Shown: positions 7,512-14,692 of the stretch, one piece after another
How positions within the stretch are numbered: position 1 is the stretch's first letter
Layout of the letters: each line of letters begins with the position of its first letter
Program-made: the position numbers and the translations under genes
DNA from: Desulfobacteraceae bacterium
GTDB lineage: Bacteria; Desulfobacterota; Desulfobacteria; Desulfobacterales; UBA5616
DNA: 17,319 nt
Direction: 5' to 3'
Assembly: GCA_030620375.1 (NCBI GenBank)
Contig: JAUXEW010000032.1
Coordinates: 1 to 17,319, forward strand
The notes under the pieces: generated by a model
What the model was told of the DNA's origin: nothing
Seen by the model: the letters and a program-made list of their open reading frames with translations, nothing else
Databases searched by the model: none

Positions 7512-8798
7512 CTAAAGCCCGACATCTTTTAAATCCGGTCCGAGATACTCTCGCTCATTTTCTCCCAAAACCCCCAAAGAAAGGCAAATAAGTGTCCAAT
7601 AATGAACCACGTGGTAGTTCCCACCGAAAACCTTCTCTATGTCCATAATTTGAGCGTGACAATTATGACAGGGGACGACAACATATTGAGCGCCGGTCGC
7701 CATAATCTGATCAAATTTGACCTTTCCATAAGCCCTTCGCTCTTCAAAAAATCCAGCCTGTAGAGAGCCGCCGCCGCCACCGCAACAAAAATTGTTTGAC
7801 CGGTTGGGAATCATTTCCACGACGTTTTCTTCACCAACGACAGATTCAAGAACAAACCGCATATCATCCGCCATCGGCTCACCCACTGACTTTCTGACAA
7901 TATTGCATGGGTCCTGTAACGTAAATTTGATCTTGAGGTCTTTGTTCCAATCAGAATTGACTTTCAGTTTTCCTTCTCTTATCCATTGAGCATACAGTTC
8001 GACAGCGTTTTTAAATTCAAATTTATGGTCAATATTAAACTTTTTCAATCCTTCCCAAATAGCATAAAATGAATGTCCGCATTCCGTGTTTACCACCAGT
8101 TTACAACCCAAAGTGTTATCAATATGGCTTGTAAACTCTTCTAAAATATATCTCCATCCTTCATTATCTCCCAAAAACATGCAGTAATTCTCTCCTGCCC
8201 ACATGACCGACGGATAGGTCCAGTCAGCACCCACGAGATGAAGTATTTTCCACAGAGGACCCAACTCATCCGGTTCGGTTACCGGTTCTCGGGAATTCTG
8301 ATTTATTGCCATGTGAGCCCCTACCCGATCTATGGTTACTTCAAGATCCTTAAATCTTGGGTCCATCTCCTTAATTTCTTCCGCAACATCTTCTACCGTG
8401 AAAATAAAATCCTCTTTTGGAACTCCCATGGCATTTCCGGACCGGATATGCTGGTCGCATGATCCTAAAATACCCTTTGGACGCTCCTCCCTCGGCCACC
8501 TTGACCGAATGTTGTATATCATTTTAGGGATATTAATCTTCATGGGGCAAACCGTCATACATCTGGCGCACATTGTGCACACCCAGGTCCAGTCGCTTTT
8601 CATCACCGCTTCATCCATTCCCAAAAGGATCATCCTCAAAAACTTTCTGGGGTCCATATCCATCAGTTCGGTCGCAGGGCAGCCCCCGGAACAGGTCCCG
8701 CAGGTTAAACAAAGATCAAGATTCGCATCCGGAACGTTGTTTTCGACCATCTCTTTTAATTCGGTTTTAAAATCATCCAGTTCAATCGGCTTTGCCAT
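7512..8798 (-). CDS. HdrC-HdrB-like iron-sulfur protein (HdrD/DsrK type)
   Basis: 428 residues. The N-terminal part is HdrC-like with two [4Fe-4S] motifs, CLTCGTCSGGCP and CTMCARCMTVCP. The C-terminal part is HdrB-like with one full CCG cysteine set: DPCN, then 39 residues, FCCGG, then 37 residues, CHNC. That is close to the family rule C-x31-39-CC-x35-36-C-x2-C. The first CCG repeat is degenerate; only CMFLG and NTECGHSF remain, as in DsrK-like proteins. It has no membrane segments, so it is cytoplasmic. I chose the ATG at 8798 over the one at 8813 because the latter would place the perfect GGGGAGGG ribosome site inside the gene. By position it replaces the separate HdrC and HdrB of the Moorella MetF complex. 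The substrate of its iron-sulfur site is unknown; electron transfer to or from HdrA is inferred. Confidence 0.85.
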   Translation of the reverse strand: MAKPIELDDFKTELKEMVENNVPDANLDLCLTCGTCSGGCPATELMDMDPRKFLRMILLGMDEAVMKSDWTWVCTMCARCMTVCPMKINIPKMIYNIRSRWPREERPKGILGSCDQHIRSGNAMGVPKEDFIFTVEDVAEEIKEMDPRFKDLEVTIDRVGAHMAINQNSREPVTEPDELGPLWKILHLVGADWTYPSVMWAGENYCMFLGDNEGWRYILEEFTSHIDNTLGCKLVVNTECGHSFYAIWEGLKKFNIDHKFEFKNAVELYAQWIREGKLKVNSDWNKDLKIKFTLQDPCNIVRKSVGEPMADDMRFVLESVVGEENVVEMIPNRSNNFCCGGGGGSLQAGFFEERRAYGKVKFDQIMATGAQYVVVPCHNCHAQIMDIEKVFGGNYHVVHYWTLICLSLGVLGENEREYLGPDLKDVGL

Positions 8799-8828
8799 AA
8801 TGGCCCTCCCCATTTTGATAAGATATTT

Positions 8829-8840
8829 ATACCGCGGTAT
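8829..8840. promoter_or_regulatory. Perfect 12-bp palindrome ATACCGCGGTAT
   Basis: ATACCGCGGTAT is self-complementary over all 12 bases. It lies 31-42 nt upstream of the hdrCB-like start, in the 87-bp gap after the metF paralogue. It could be an operator or an internal control site; no binding protein can be named. Confidence 0.35.
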
Positions 8841-8885
8841 CGGATGTCTGCCACGAGCTTTATTTTAAAGGTTGTATTAAAAGTT

Positions 8886-9761
8886 CTATTTTAATTTGGC
8901 GGCATCAAAATAATGCCGCAGCTTGTCTTCTCCACCCATTGAGATAATATGTATCCCCTGGCAGATATCTTTCAGCTCTGTTACAATGTCGGCAAACAGT
9001 TCTATGCTGGCTTTTTGCTTATCCGTGGCCCTTGATAACTTTTGGATAATCCATTCCGGAACCAATCCTGATTTAAAATGACGATTTAAAAACCGGGCCA
9101 TACCCGCAGTTCTTAAAATCATGACTTCCGCGATTACCGGTACGCCAAAAGTGTTCGCCTGTTTCATATATTTTTCAAACAGGGCGGTATCAAATACCGG
9201 CGTGGAAAGAAAAAATCCAGCACCCATTTTCGTCAACACTTCCATTTCTTTCATCTCAAGATTTGGTATATTTTTTCCCCATGAAGATTCCACACCGGAA
9301 CCTAAACAAAATTCAGGCCGTGATTTAAGTTCTATCCCGTCTACTGTATGACCCTTTCTTAAATGATCAAGCACGGAAGAGAGTTTGCCGGAGTCCACAT
9401 GAAAAAACATCATTTCCTGGAGGCTATCCCCGGTGATCCGATAATCCTCCGTAAATACCAAAAGGTTTTCAACACCGGCATCATGGGCTGAAATTAAATC
9501 CTTTTGCAGTGTAAGCCGGTCTTTGTCCCGCGTGGTTGTCTGATAAATCGCCTCAAACCGGTTTTGCTTTAAAAACTCACATGTTTTAATAGAATCACCG
9601 ACAACTCCTTCAACTTCTATTTCTGAAACCGAAAACCCGTCAACGCGTCCCCGAATGGCCTTTAAATCCTCCACGACTGCATCGGGTTGATCATCAATGG
9701 GCGCCTGTATCTCAGAGGTAACGATAAATCCTTTCCTTTCCAATGCATCATTTAATTTCAT
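8886..9761 (-). CDS. Divergent MetF-family protein (second paralogue)
   Basis: 291 residues, recognisable as a MetF-type TIM barrel by the overall pattern: N-terminal VTSEIQAP with a Glu aligned to the catalytic Glu (E17), NLLVFTEDYRITGDS in the folate-binding region, and VPVIAEVMILRTAGMARFLN followed by a C-terminal helix array. It differs clearly from the metF at 987-1919. The LSGDH motif is replaced by FTEDY, and the FIQTQ segment by FFLSTPVFD, so the Gln implicated in folate binding is missing. It therefore may not be a classical methylenetetrahydrofolate reductase; it could bind another pterin or C1 carrier, or be a structural partner. An AAAGGAGG ribosome site precedes the ATG at 9761. 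It lies between the regulator and the Hdr genes in the same cluster, which points to a shared process. Confidence 0.75.
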   Translation of the reverse strand: MKLNDALERKGFIVTSEIQAPIDDQPDAVVEDLKAIRGRVDGFSVSEIEVEGVVGDSIKTCEFLKQNRFEAIYQTTTRDKDRLTLQKDLISAHDAGVENLLVFTEDYRITGDSLQEMMFFHVDSGKLSSVLDHLRKGHTVDGIELKSRPEFCLGSGVESSWGKNIPNLEMKEMEVLTKMGAGFFLSTPVFDTALFEKYMKQANTFGVPVIAEVMILRTAGMARFLNRHFKSGLVPEWIIQKLSRATDKQKASIELFADIVTELKDICQGIHIISMGGEDKLRHYFDAAKLK

Positions 9762-9825
9762 GATTACCTCCTTTAATCATTCGGCATTGATTTACTTTTT
9801 TTTTAATCTGAAAGATTTTTTCTCA

Positions 9826-10395
9826 TCAAAGACCCAGCAAACGCGCCACTTCTTCTTTGAGCTGTGGCAACGGCAAGGGTTTTGAAAAGCAGACATCCGC
9901 CCCAAATTCTTTCATTTTGCTAAATTTCTCATCATCAAGGTATGCCGATAAAACAATAATTTTGATGTGCCGGGTTTGTTCATTGAACTTAATGGATTTG
10001 CATACCTCAAATCCTTTGATGTCCGGCATCATGATATCAAGAATTAGCAAGTCCGGTAAAAAATGGCTGACCTGAAGGCCGGCTTCAAATCCGTCGGAAG
10101 CGGAAATAACCTCATATCCGTGTTCATCTTCTTCGAGGGCCAGCACAATGGTTTCCACAATAATCGGATCGTCATCCACCACCAAAATTTTTTTCCGGCT
10201 CTCATCCTCATTCTCGTCCGGAATAGGAATACCTTGGTTTTTCATAAAGGCTTCTAGGTCCGACTTGTTAATGCGGCGATGACCGCCGACGGTTTTGTAT
10301 GCTTTAATATGGCCGGAATCTACCCAATTGATGATGGTTTTGGATGATACGTTGCAGTACTTACTGGCTTCATAAACGGTCATAACCTTTTCCAT
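9826..10395 (-). CDS. HTH (MerR/excisionase-type) and receiver-domain regulator
   Basis: 189 residues in two domains. Residues 5-53 are a winged-helix domain of the excisionase/BldC type: TVYEASKYCNVSSKTIINWV, then GGHRRINKSDLEAF. Residues 68-189 are a CheY-like receiver with the acidic pocket VVDDDP (D74-D76), phosphoacceptor D120 in LLILDIMMPD, S150 in VLSAY and K172 in FSKPL. All key receiver residues are present, so phosphorylation is plausible. The order, HTH first and receiver last, is the reverse of most response regulators. No histidine kinase is seen nearby. The ATG at 10395 has a GGAGGTGA ribosome site. It is the first gene of the minus-strand cluster (64 bp before the metF paralogue) and probably regulates it, an inference from position. 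Confidence 0.85.
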   Translation of the reverse strand: MEKVMTVYEASKYCNVSSKTIINWVDSGHIKAYKTVGGHRRINKSDLEAFMKNQGIPIPDENEDESRKKILVVDDDPIIVETIVLALEEDEHGYEVISASDGFEAGLQVSHFLPDLLILDIMMPDIKGFEVCKSIKFNEQTRHIKIIVLSAYLDDEKFSKMKEFGADVCFSKPLPLPQLKEEVARLLGL

Positions 10396-10433
10396 AACTC
10401 ACCTCCATTTCATTAATTTAACTTATTTTATGT

Positions 10434-10455
10434 ATTATAGTTTTTAATTTGTCAA
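10434..10455 (-). promoter_or_regulatory. Possible promoter elements for the regulator/met-hdr cluster
   Basis: On the minus strand there is a perfect TTGACA (complement of 10450-10455) and a perfect TATAAT (complement of 10434-10439), 39-60 nt before the regulator start. They are only 10 bp apart, too close to act together as a standard sigma-70 pair. TTGACA could instead pair with CATAAA at 17-bp spacing. Confidence 0.35.
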
Positions 10456-10608
10456 CAAAAGAATTGGCTTTTTATTTGATGAACGAAATTTATCCGTTTT
10501 ATATTCAACCAGCTTAATATATACTATAATATTAAATGGTTTTGGGTCCTAAGATGAAATTAAGTAATTCCAAACGATAGAGAAAGGTTTTTCAGAAATA
10601 ACTATCAT

Positions 10609-10732
10609 ACCTATATTTTTTATAAAACCTATAATAACCATATTTTATAGAATTAATCCCTTGAGCCATTTCTGTATGACCGGAAGTTTGGGATAGAGAT
10701 GATTCATTTTAACAAGGTGCTAAAATATAGGT
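10609..10732. repeat. 11-bp inverted repeat ACCTATATTTT / AAAATATAGGT
   Basis: The arm at 10609-10619 is the exact reverse complement of 10722-10732. A further partial copy, ACCTATAAT, lies just after the left arm at about 10627, near another short palindrome (TATAAAA/TTTTATA). The right arm ends 69 bp before the nitroreductase start. It could be a paired operator; AT-richness lowers its significance. Confidence 0.35.
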
Positions 10733-10738
10733 GACTTT

Positions 10739-10767
10739 TTGAGGTCTTCATGGCATATTAAAATAAT
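10739..10767 (+). promoter_or_regulatory. Candidate promoter for the nitroreductase gene
   Basis: TTGAGG (10739-10744) and AATAAT (10762-10767) are separated by 17 bp and match the sigma-70 boxes at 4/6 and 5/6 positions. The predicted transcript start would give a leader of about 28 nt containing the GGAGG ribosome site. Confidence 0.35.
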
Positions 10768-10801
10768 CCATTCATTTTTATCAGGCATTGGAGGACAATT
10801 C

Positions 10802-11395
10802 ATGGAACTTGACAAAGTCATTCAGACCAGACGCAGCATTCGAAAATTCGCACCTGACCCGGTTTCCGATGAAATGATCCATGCGCTGCTTGAGGCCGCC
10901 CGGCTGGCACCTTCCGGTTCGAATATTCAACCATGGCGTTTTGTAGTTATTAAATCGACAGAAATGAAGGAACGACTCCGGGCGGTTACAGCCTGTCGGT
11001 TTGCACTGAAAGCACCGGTTCTTCTGGTCTGCTGTGCGGATCTAACCGCTATTGAGGCGAGCCCCGCGCAGGTTACAGAGCTGCTTCAGGCCGGGGTCTT
11101 TAATGGCGTGGAGATAGACAACGGATTTTCTATCCCGGGAAAAAATAAGGAACAAGCCCTGGGTTACCTCTCCCTGAATGTCGGCATTGCCATTACGCAT
11201 ATGATTCTCAAAGCAGTTGATCTGGGGCTGGGGACATGCTGGATCGGAGCCTTTGATCCGAAAACGACCCAAGAGATCCTTGAATTGGATCCCCGTCTGC
11301 ATGTAGTTGCACTCTTGCCGGTCGGATATCCCGAACGTGTGCCGACACAACGACCCCGGTTTTCAATGGAGAAACTACTGGTTAAAACAGTTTAA
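10802..11395 (+). CDS. Nitroreductase-family flavoprotein
   Basis: 197 residues. The N-terminus VIQTRRSIRKFAPDPVSDE and the LAPSGSNIQPWRFVVI segment are the classic FMN-binding signatures of the nitroreductase family, and GLGTCWIGAFDP with VALLPVGYPE form its C-terminal half. Members are homodimeric NAD(P)H-dependent FMN oxidoreductases acting on quinones, nitro compounds, flavins or enoates; the substrate here cannot be assigned. I chose the ATG at 10802 because GGAGG precedes it by 7 nt and the family begins at this point; the longer frame to 10739 adds a non-homologous N-terminus. The length is normal. It is the first gene of the plus-strand group, with sir2 40 bp downstream. Confidence 0.88.
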   Translation: MELDKVIQTRRSIRKFAPDPVSDEMIHALLEAARLAPSGSNIQPWRFVVIKSTEMKERLRAVTACRFALKAPVLLVCCADLTAIEASPAQVTELLQAGVFNGVEIDNGFSIPGKNKEQALGYLSLNVGIAITHMILKAVDLGLGTCWIGAFDPKTTQEILELDPRLHVVALLPVGYPERVPTQRPRFSMEKLLVKTV

Positions 11396-11435
11396 GATTT
11401 AATAACCCTACCCGATATTTTAAAGGAGACTATCG

Positions 11436-12194
11436 ATGAATGCATACCAAGCTGAAATCGATCAACTGCGGTCAATGGTCGAGGCAAGTCAACGGGCTGT
11501 CGTATTTACGGGGGCAGGGATCAGTACCGAGTCGGGTATTCCTGATTTTCGCAGCCCCGGCGGCATCTGGACCAAATATAAACCCATCGATTTTAGGGAT
11601 TTCATTGCTTCCGAGGATATGCAACGTGAATCCTGGCGCCGAAAGTTTGCTTCAGATTCGGTAATGAAAGCGGCCGAACCCAATAAGGGACATTTGGCAG
11701 TAGCCCGGCTGGTACAATTGGGCAAAGTCGTCGCTGTGATTACCCAAAACGTGGACGGCCTTCATCAGCGCTCCGGGGTTCCGGATGAAAAAGTAATTGA
11801 ACTCCACGGCAACGCTACTTATGCTTCATGCTTGAATTGCGGCAAACGTTACGAACTGGAAGACATCCGGAAAATTTTTGAGAAGAACGAAACCTTACCG
11901 GTCTGTGACGACTGCAACGGCATTGTGAAAACGGCCACCATCTCATTCGGCCAGGCCATGCCCGTTGACGAGGTTCAGGCCTCAGAACAAGAAACATTGG
12001 CCTGTGATTTATTTTTAGCCATCGGCTCATCACTCGTGGTCTATCCGGCAGCCAGTTTTCCGGCACTCGCCAAGCAAAACGGCGCAAAGCTCGTCATCAT
12101 AAATCGGGACCCCACATCTCTAGATTCTATTGCCGATTTGGCTTTAAATCGTGAGATCGGGCCTACGCTCTCTGCAATAGTGGACCTGGATTGA
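11436..12194 (+). CDS. Sir2-family NAD-dependent protein deacylase
   Basis: 252 residues with every sirtuin motif: NAD site GAGISTESGIPDFR (26-39), TQNVDGLH (103-110), catalytic His in ELHGN (H124), the structural zinc site C132, C135, C157 and C160, then AIGSSLVVYPA and INRDPT. Sirtuins remove acyl groups from lysines using NAD, giving O-acyl-ADP-ribose and nicotinamide. The Tyr-x-x-Arg pair of succinyl/malonyl-specific sirtuins is not evident; the matching region reads SWRRKFA, so acyl preference is open. An AAAGGAG ribosome site precedes the ATG. It lies between the nitroreductase and the glycyl radical enzyme on the same strand. Regulation of neighbouring acetyl- or acyl-CoA metabolism is possible but not shown. 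Confidence 0.92.
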   Translation: MNAYQAEIDQLRSMVEASQRAVVFTGAGISTESGIPDFRSPGGIWTKYKPIDFRDFIASEDMQRESWRRKFASDSVMKAAEPNKGHLAVARLVQLGKVVAVITQNVDGLHQRSGVPDEKVIELHGNATYASCLNCGKRYELEDIRKIFEKNETLPVCDDCNGIVKTATISFGQAMPVDEVQASEQETLACDLFLAIGSSLVVYPAASFPALAKQNGAKLVIINRDPTSLDSIADLALNREIGPTLSAIVDLD

Positions 12195-12207
12195 TGATGA
12201 CAATCTT

Positions 12208-12239
12208 ATCTCGACCCTGACGTTGCAAAGGTCGAGGAT
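12208..12239 (+). other. Intercistronic stem-loop between sir2 and the glycyl radical enzyme
   Basis: ATCTCGACC (12208-12216) pairs with GGTCGAGGAT (12230-12239) over nine base pairs with one bulged G and a 13-nt loop. No T tract follows, so it is not an ordinary terminator. It could mark an RNA processing or stability boundary. Confidence 0.4.
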
Positions 12240-12292
12240 GCCCCAGATCCAAGGTGAACCAACTTAAACGCTTTAGCTTAAGGAGAAAACTA

Positions 12293-14671
12293 ATGGCAGA
12301 ACCAATCGCCATATGGCAACCTTCCGAAAATTTATCTCCCAGAATAAAAAAACTCAGAGACGAATATATGGACGCTGAGAGTCGTCCTTACTTCAGGAAC
12401 GAATCAATTCCTTACACTACGGGTACCCCCTGGGACAGCGTGCTAACTGAACATGAGCTTGCGATTGCCCCGGACGTTATCCCTAGACTAAAAGGATTCG
12501 CGGAAAGCGCTTTGGCCTTTGCGAAAAAATTGACCTTACCGGAAAATTTCTTCGATCAACCGGTCATTATCCGGCATGCCATCTTTTTCAGGGAAGCGTT
12601 AAAAATTCATCCAACATATATTTTAGAGGGTGATCTTATTGTAGGCGCCCATCACGCCACCTTGTTATCCAATTGTCTGAATGAGCCGGAATCAAAAGAA
12701 TGGAGAGAAAAGGAAGATTACTTCATGGATCTGGTCAGCCATTATATTAAAACAGGGGTGGCAAACTGTGGTGCAACCCAGGGCCACCTCATTCCCGGGC
12801 ATAAAATGGCATTGGAAAAAGGGCTTGTCGGGATAGAAAAGGAAGCAACGGCACTTTTAAAAAATACCGAAAATCAGGAGAAAAAAAACTTTCTAAATGC
12901 GCTCCTCATCAGTATCGATGGGGCCAAAATATTTAGCCGGCGATATGCCAACAAGGTAAAAGAAATTGCTGAAGATGAGCCTGATACTGAAAGGCGAAGA
13001 GAATTGATGGAAATCGCCGAGATTTGCGAACGGGTTCCTTACTATCCCCCGCGATCATTTCATGAAGCGCTCCAGTCCGTGTGGTTTACACATGCCCTGA
13101 TCATGTTCGCCGAGTCGTATCCGGGCCCGGGAACTTCCTACGGGCGCTTTGATCAATACATGTACCCCTACTACAAAAAAGACATCGAAGCGGGAAATCT
13201 AACGATCGAGAAAGCAAAAGAGCTGCTGCAAAGCTTTAATCTGAGACACAACTATGCTTACGATGCCTTTGGCACCAGTGGTGGAAAAAACGGGATTAAC
13301 GCCGGCTTTGGACAACTGATTACCCTAAGCGGACAGGGATTGAAGGGAGAAGATCTCACCAATGACCTGACGACATTGATTTTAGATGTCAACATGGAGA
13401 TGAACCTGCTGGAACCAAAGCTCAACGTGAGAATTCATGCAAATACACCCGACTGGTTCTTGGACCGGTTGATTGAAGATATCAGCAAAACCCAGGGATG
13501 CCCATTTTTATTAAATTTTGATTCCATGTCGATCAAGGCTTTAGAAAAGGCAGGCCTATCACATGAGGACGCCGTGGATTATGGAGTAGTGGGCTGCCTG
13601 GAAAATACAGCTCAAGGAAAAGATCGGTCCGGGACAGTGGATGTGAACATCAATCTTGCCAAGGCGGTGGAGCTTGCCCTCAACCAGGGTAAAGATATGC
13701 AATATGGCGACCAGATCGGTGTAAAGACGCCTGACCCTACCACTTTCGAAACTTTCGACGCTTTTAAACAAGCCTATTTTACTCAGACCCAAAAAATCAT
13801 TCAATTGGCAGTAGAAGCATATAATATTTCCGACGCCTTAAGGGGTGTTTATGAGCCCGTACCCTTTCTGTCCATGCTAATGGAAGGATGCATGGAAAAC
13901 GGTAGGGACGTTAATATGGGGGGTACTGTCTATAACTTCATTACAGTCGAAGGCGTCGGTTTTGCGACAGCCGCCGATTCCGTTATAGCGATCAAAAAAC
14001 TGGTTTATGAAGACAAAAAAATATCCATGGCAGAATTGGTCGAGGCTTTAAAAACCGATTTCCAAGATAAAGACAGGCTGCGCCAAATGCTGCTTAAAGC
14101 CCCCAAATACGGTAATGACGATGATTATGCCGATGATCTTGCACGTGAGATTTCCAGATTCTGGGCAATGGAAGTCCCCAAACATACTTCTCCTGTGACC
14201 GGAAGGAGATATAGAGCGGGATATCTTTCCTGGAACTACTTTATCAATATGGGGCCAACTACCGCCAGTACTCCAGACGGGCGAGTCAGGGGTCAGTTTC
14301 TTTCAAATGCGATTGCTCCCGTTCAGGGGATGGATAAATCAGGTCCCACAGCTGCTTTTCATTCCGTAACCAAGCTGGGATTCGATGTTATCCCAAACGG
14401 TGCTTCTTACACGGTGACTTTCAACCCCGCCACCCTGCGGGATAAAGAACATCGAATGAAATTCGCCGCCCTTTTGAGAGCCTATGAAGAAATGGGCGGA
14501 ACAGCCCTTCAAACCAACATCATCAGCATTGACACCCTTAAGGAGGCACAAAAAAATCCTGAAGATTACGAAAACCTTATGGTTCGTATCACCGGGTATA
14601 ACGCCTATTTTACGAGCATCGGCAAATCACTCCAAGAGGAAGTGATCGCCCGTACACAGCAGGCTCTGTGA
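12293..14671 (+). CDS. Glycyl radical enzyme (PFL-like family), substrate unassigned
   Basis: 792 residues. The glycyl radical motif VRITGYNAYF lies 25 residues from the C-terminus with the radical Gly at 768. The active-site loop reads VVGCLENTAQ, giving catalytic thiyl Cys435 and Glu437. TSYGRFDQYMYPYY and NMGPTTASTPDGR are further family signatures. The Cys-x-Glu pair fits the dehydratase, C-N or C-S lyase and decarboxylase classes rather than pyruvate formate-lyase, which has Cys-Cys. The length and residue spacing resemble glycerol dehydratase and hydroxyproline dehydratase. However, Asn replaces the Pro usual after Glu in the GCVEP motif, and the upstream segment reads ESYPGPGTSYGRFD. 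I therefore do not name a substrate. The ATG at 12293 has an AAGGAG ribosome site; an upstream GTG at 12254 lacks one. Its activase follows by 21 bp. No microcompartment genes are seen. Confidence 0.9.
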   Translation: MAEPIAIWQPSENLSPRIKKLRDEYMDAESRPYFRNESIPYTTGTPWDSVLTEHELAIAPDVIPRLKGFAESALAFAKKLTLPENFFDQPVIIRHAIFFREALKIHPTYILEGDLIVGAHHATLLSNCLNEPESKEWREKEDYFMDLVSHYIKTGVANCGATQGHLIPGHKMALEKGLVGIEKEATALLKNTENQEKKNFLNALLISIDGAKIFSRRYANKVKEIAEDEPDTERRRELMEIAEICERVPYYPPRSFHEALQSVWFTHALIMFAESYPGPGTSYGRFDQYMYPYYKKDIEAGNLTIEKAKELLQSFNLRHNYAYDAFGTSGGKNGINAGFGQLITLSGQGLKGEDLTNDLTTLILDVNMEMNLLEPKLNVRIHANTPDWFLDRLIEDISKTQGCPFLLNFDSMSIKALEKAGLSHEDAVDYGVVGCLENTAQGKDRSGTVDVNINLAKAVELALNQGKDMQYGDQIGVKTPDPTTFETFDAFKQAYFTQTQKIIQLAVEAYNISDALRGVYEPVPFLSMLMEGCMENGRDVNMGGTVYNFITVEGVGFATAADSVIAIKKLVYEDKKISMAELVEALKTDFQDKDRLRQMLLKAPKYGNDDDYADDLAREISRFWAMEVPKHTSPVTGRRYRAGYLSWNYFINMGPTTASTPDGRVRGQFLSNAIAPVQGMDKSGPTAAFHSVTKLGFDVIPNGASYTVTFNPATLRDKEHRMKFAALLRAYEEMGGTALQTNIISIDTLKEAQKNPEDYENLMVRITGYNAYFTSIGKSLQEEVIARTQQAL

Positions 14672-14692
14672 TTAGGACCGCCCTTAAGCCAG

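Larger units (their letters stand above)
10396..10801. other. AT-rich divergent intergenic region
   Basis: No gene is seen. This is the only divergent gap in the window and must hold promoters for both directions. It contains a minus-strand TTGACA/TATAAT pair, a plus-strand TTGAGG/AATAAT pair and an 11-bp inverted repeat (10609-10619 and 10722-10732). A TATAAT on the plus strand at 10525-10530 has no convincing -35. Confidence 0.6.

Noticed and set aside
9790..9830. AATCT-GAA-AGATT hairpin followed by T residues on the plus strand
   Set aside because: It points against the direction of the surrounding genes, has only a 5-bp AT-rich stem and lies inside an operon gap.
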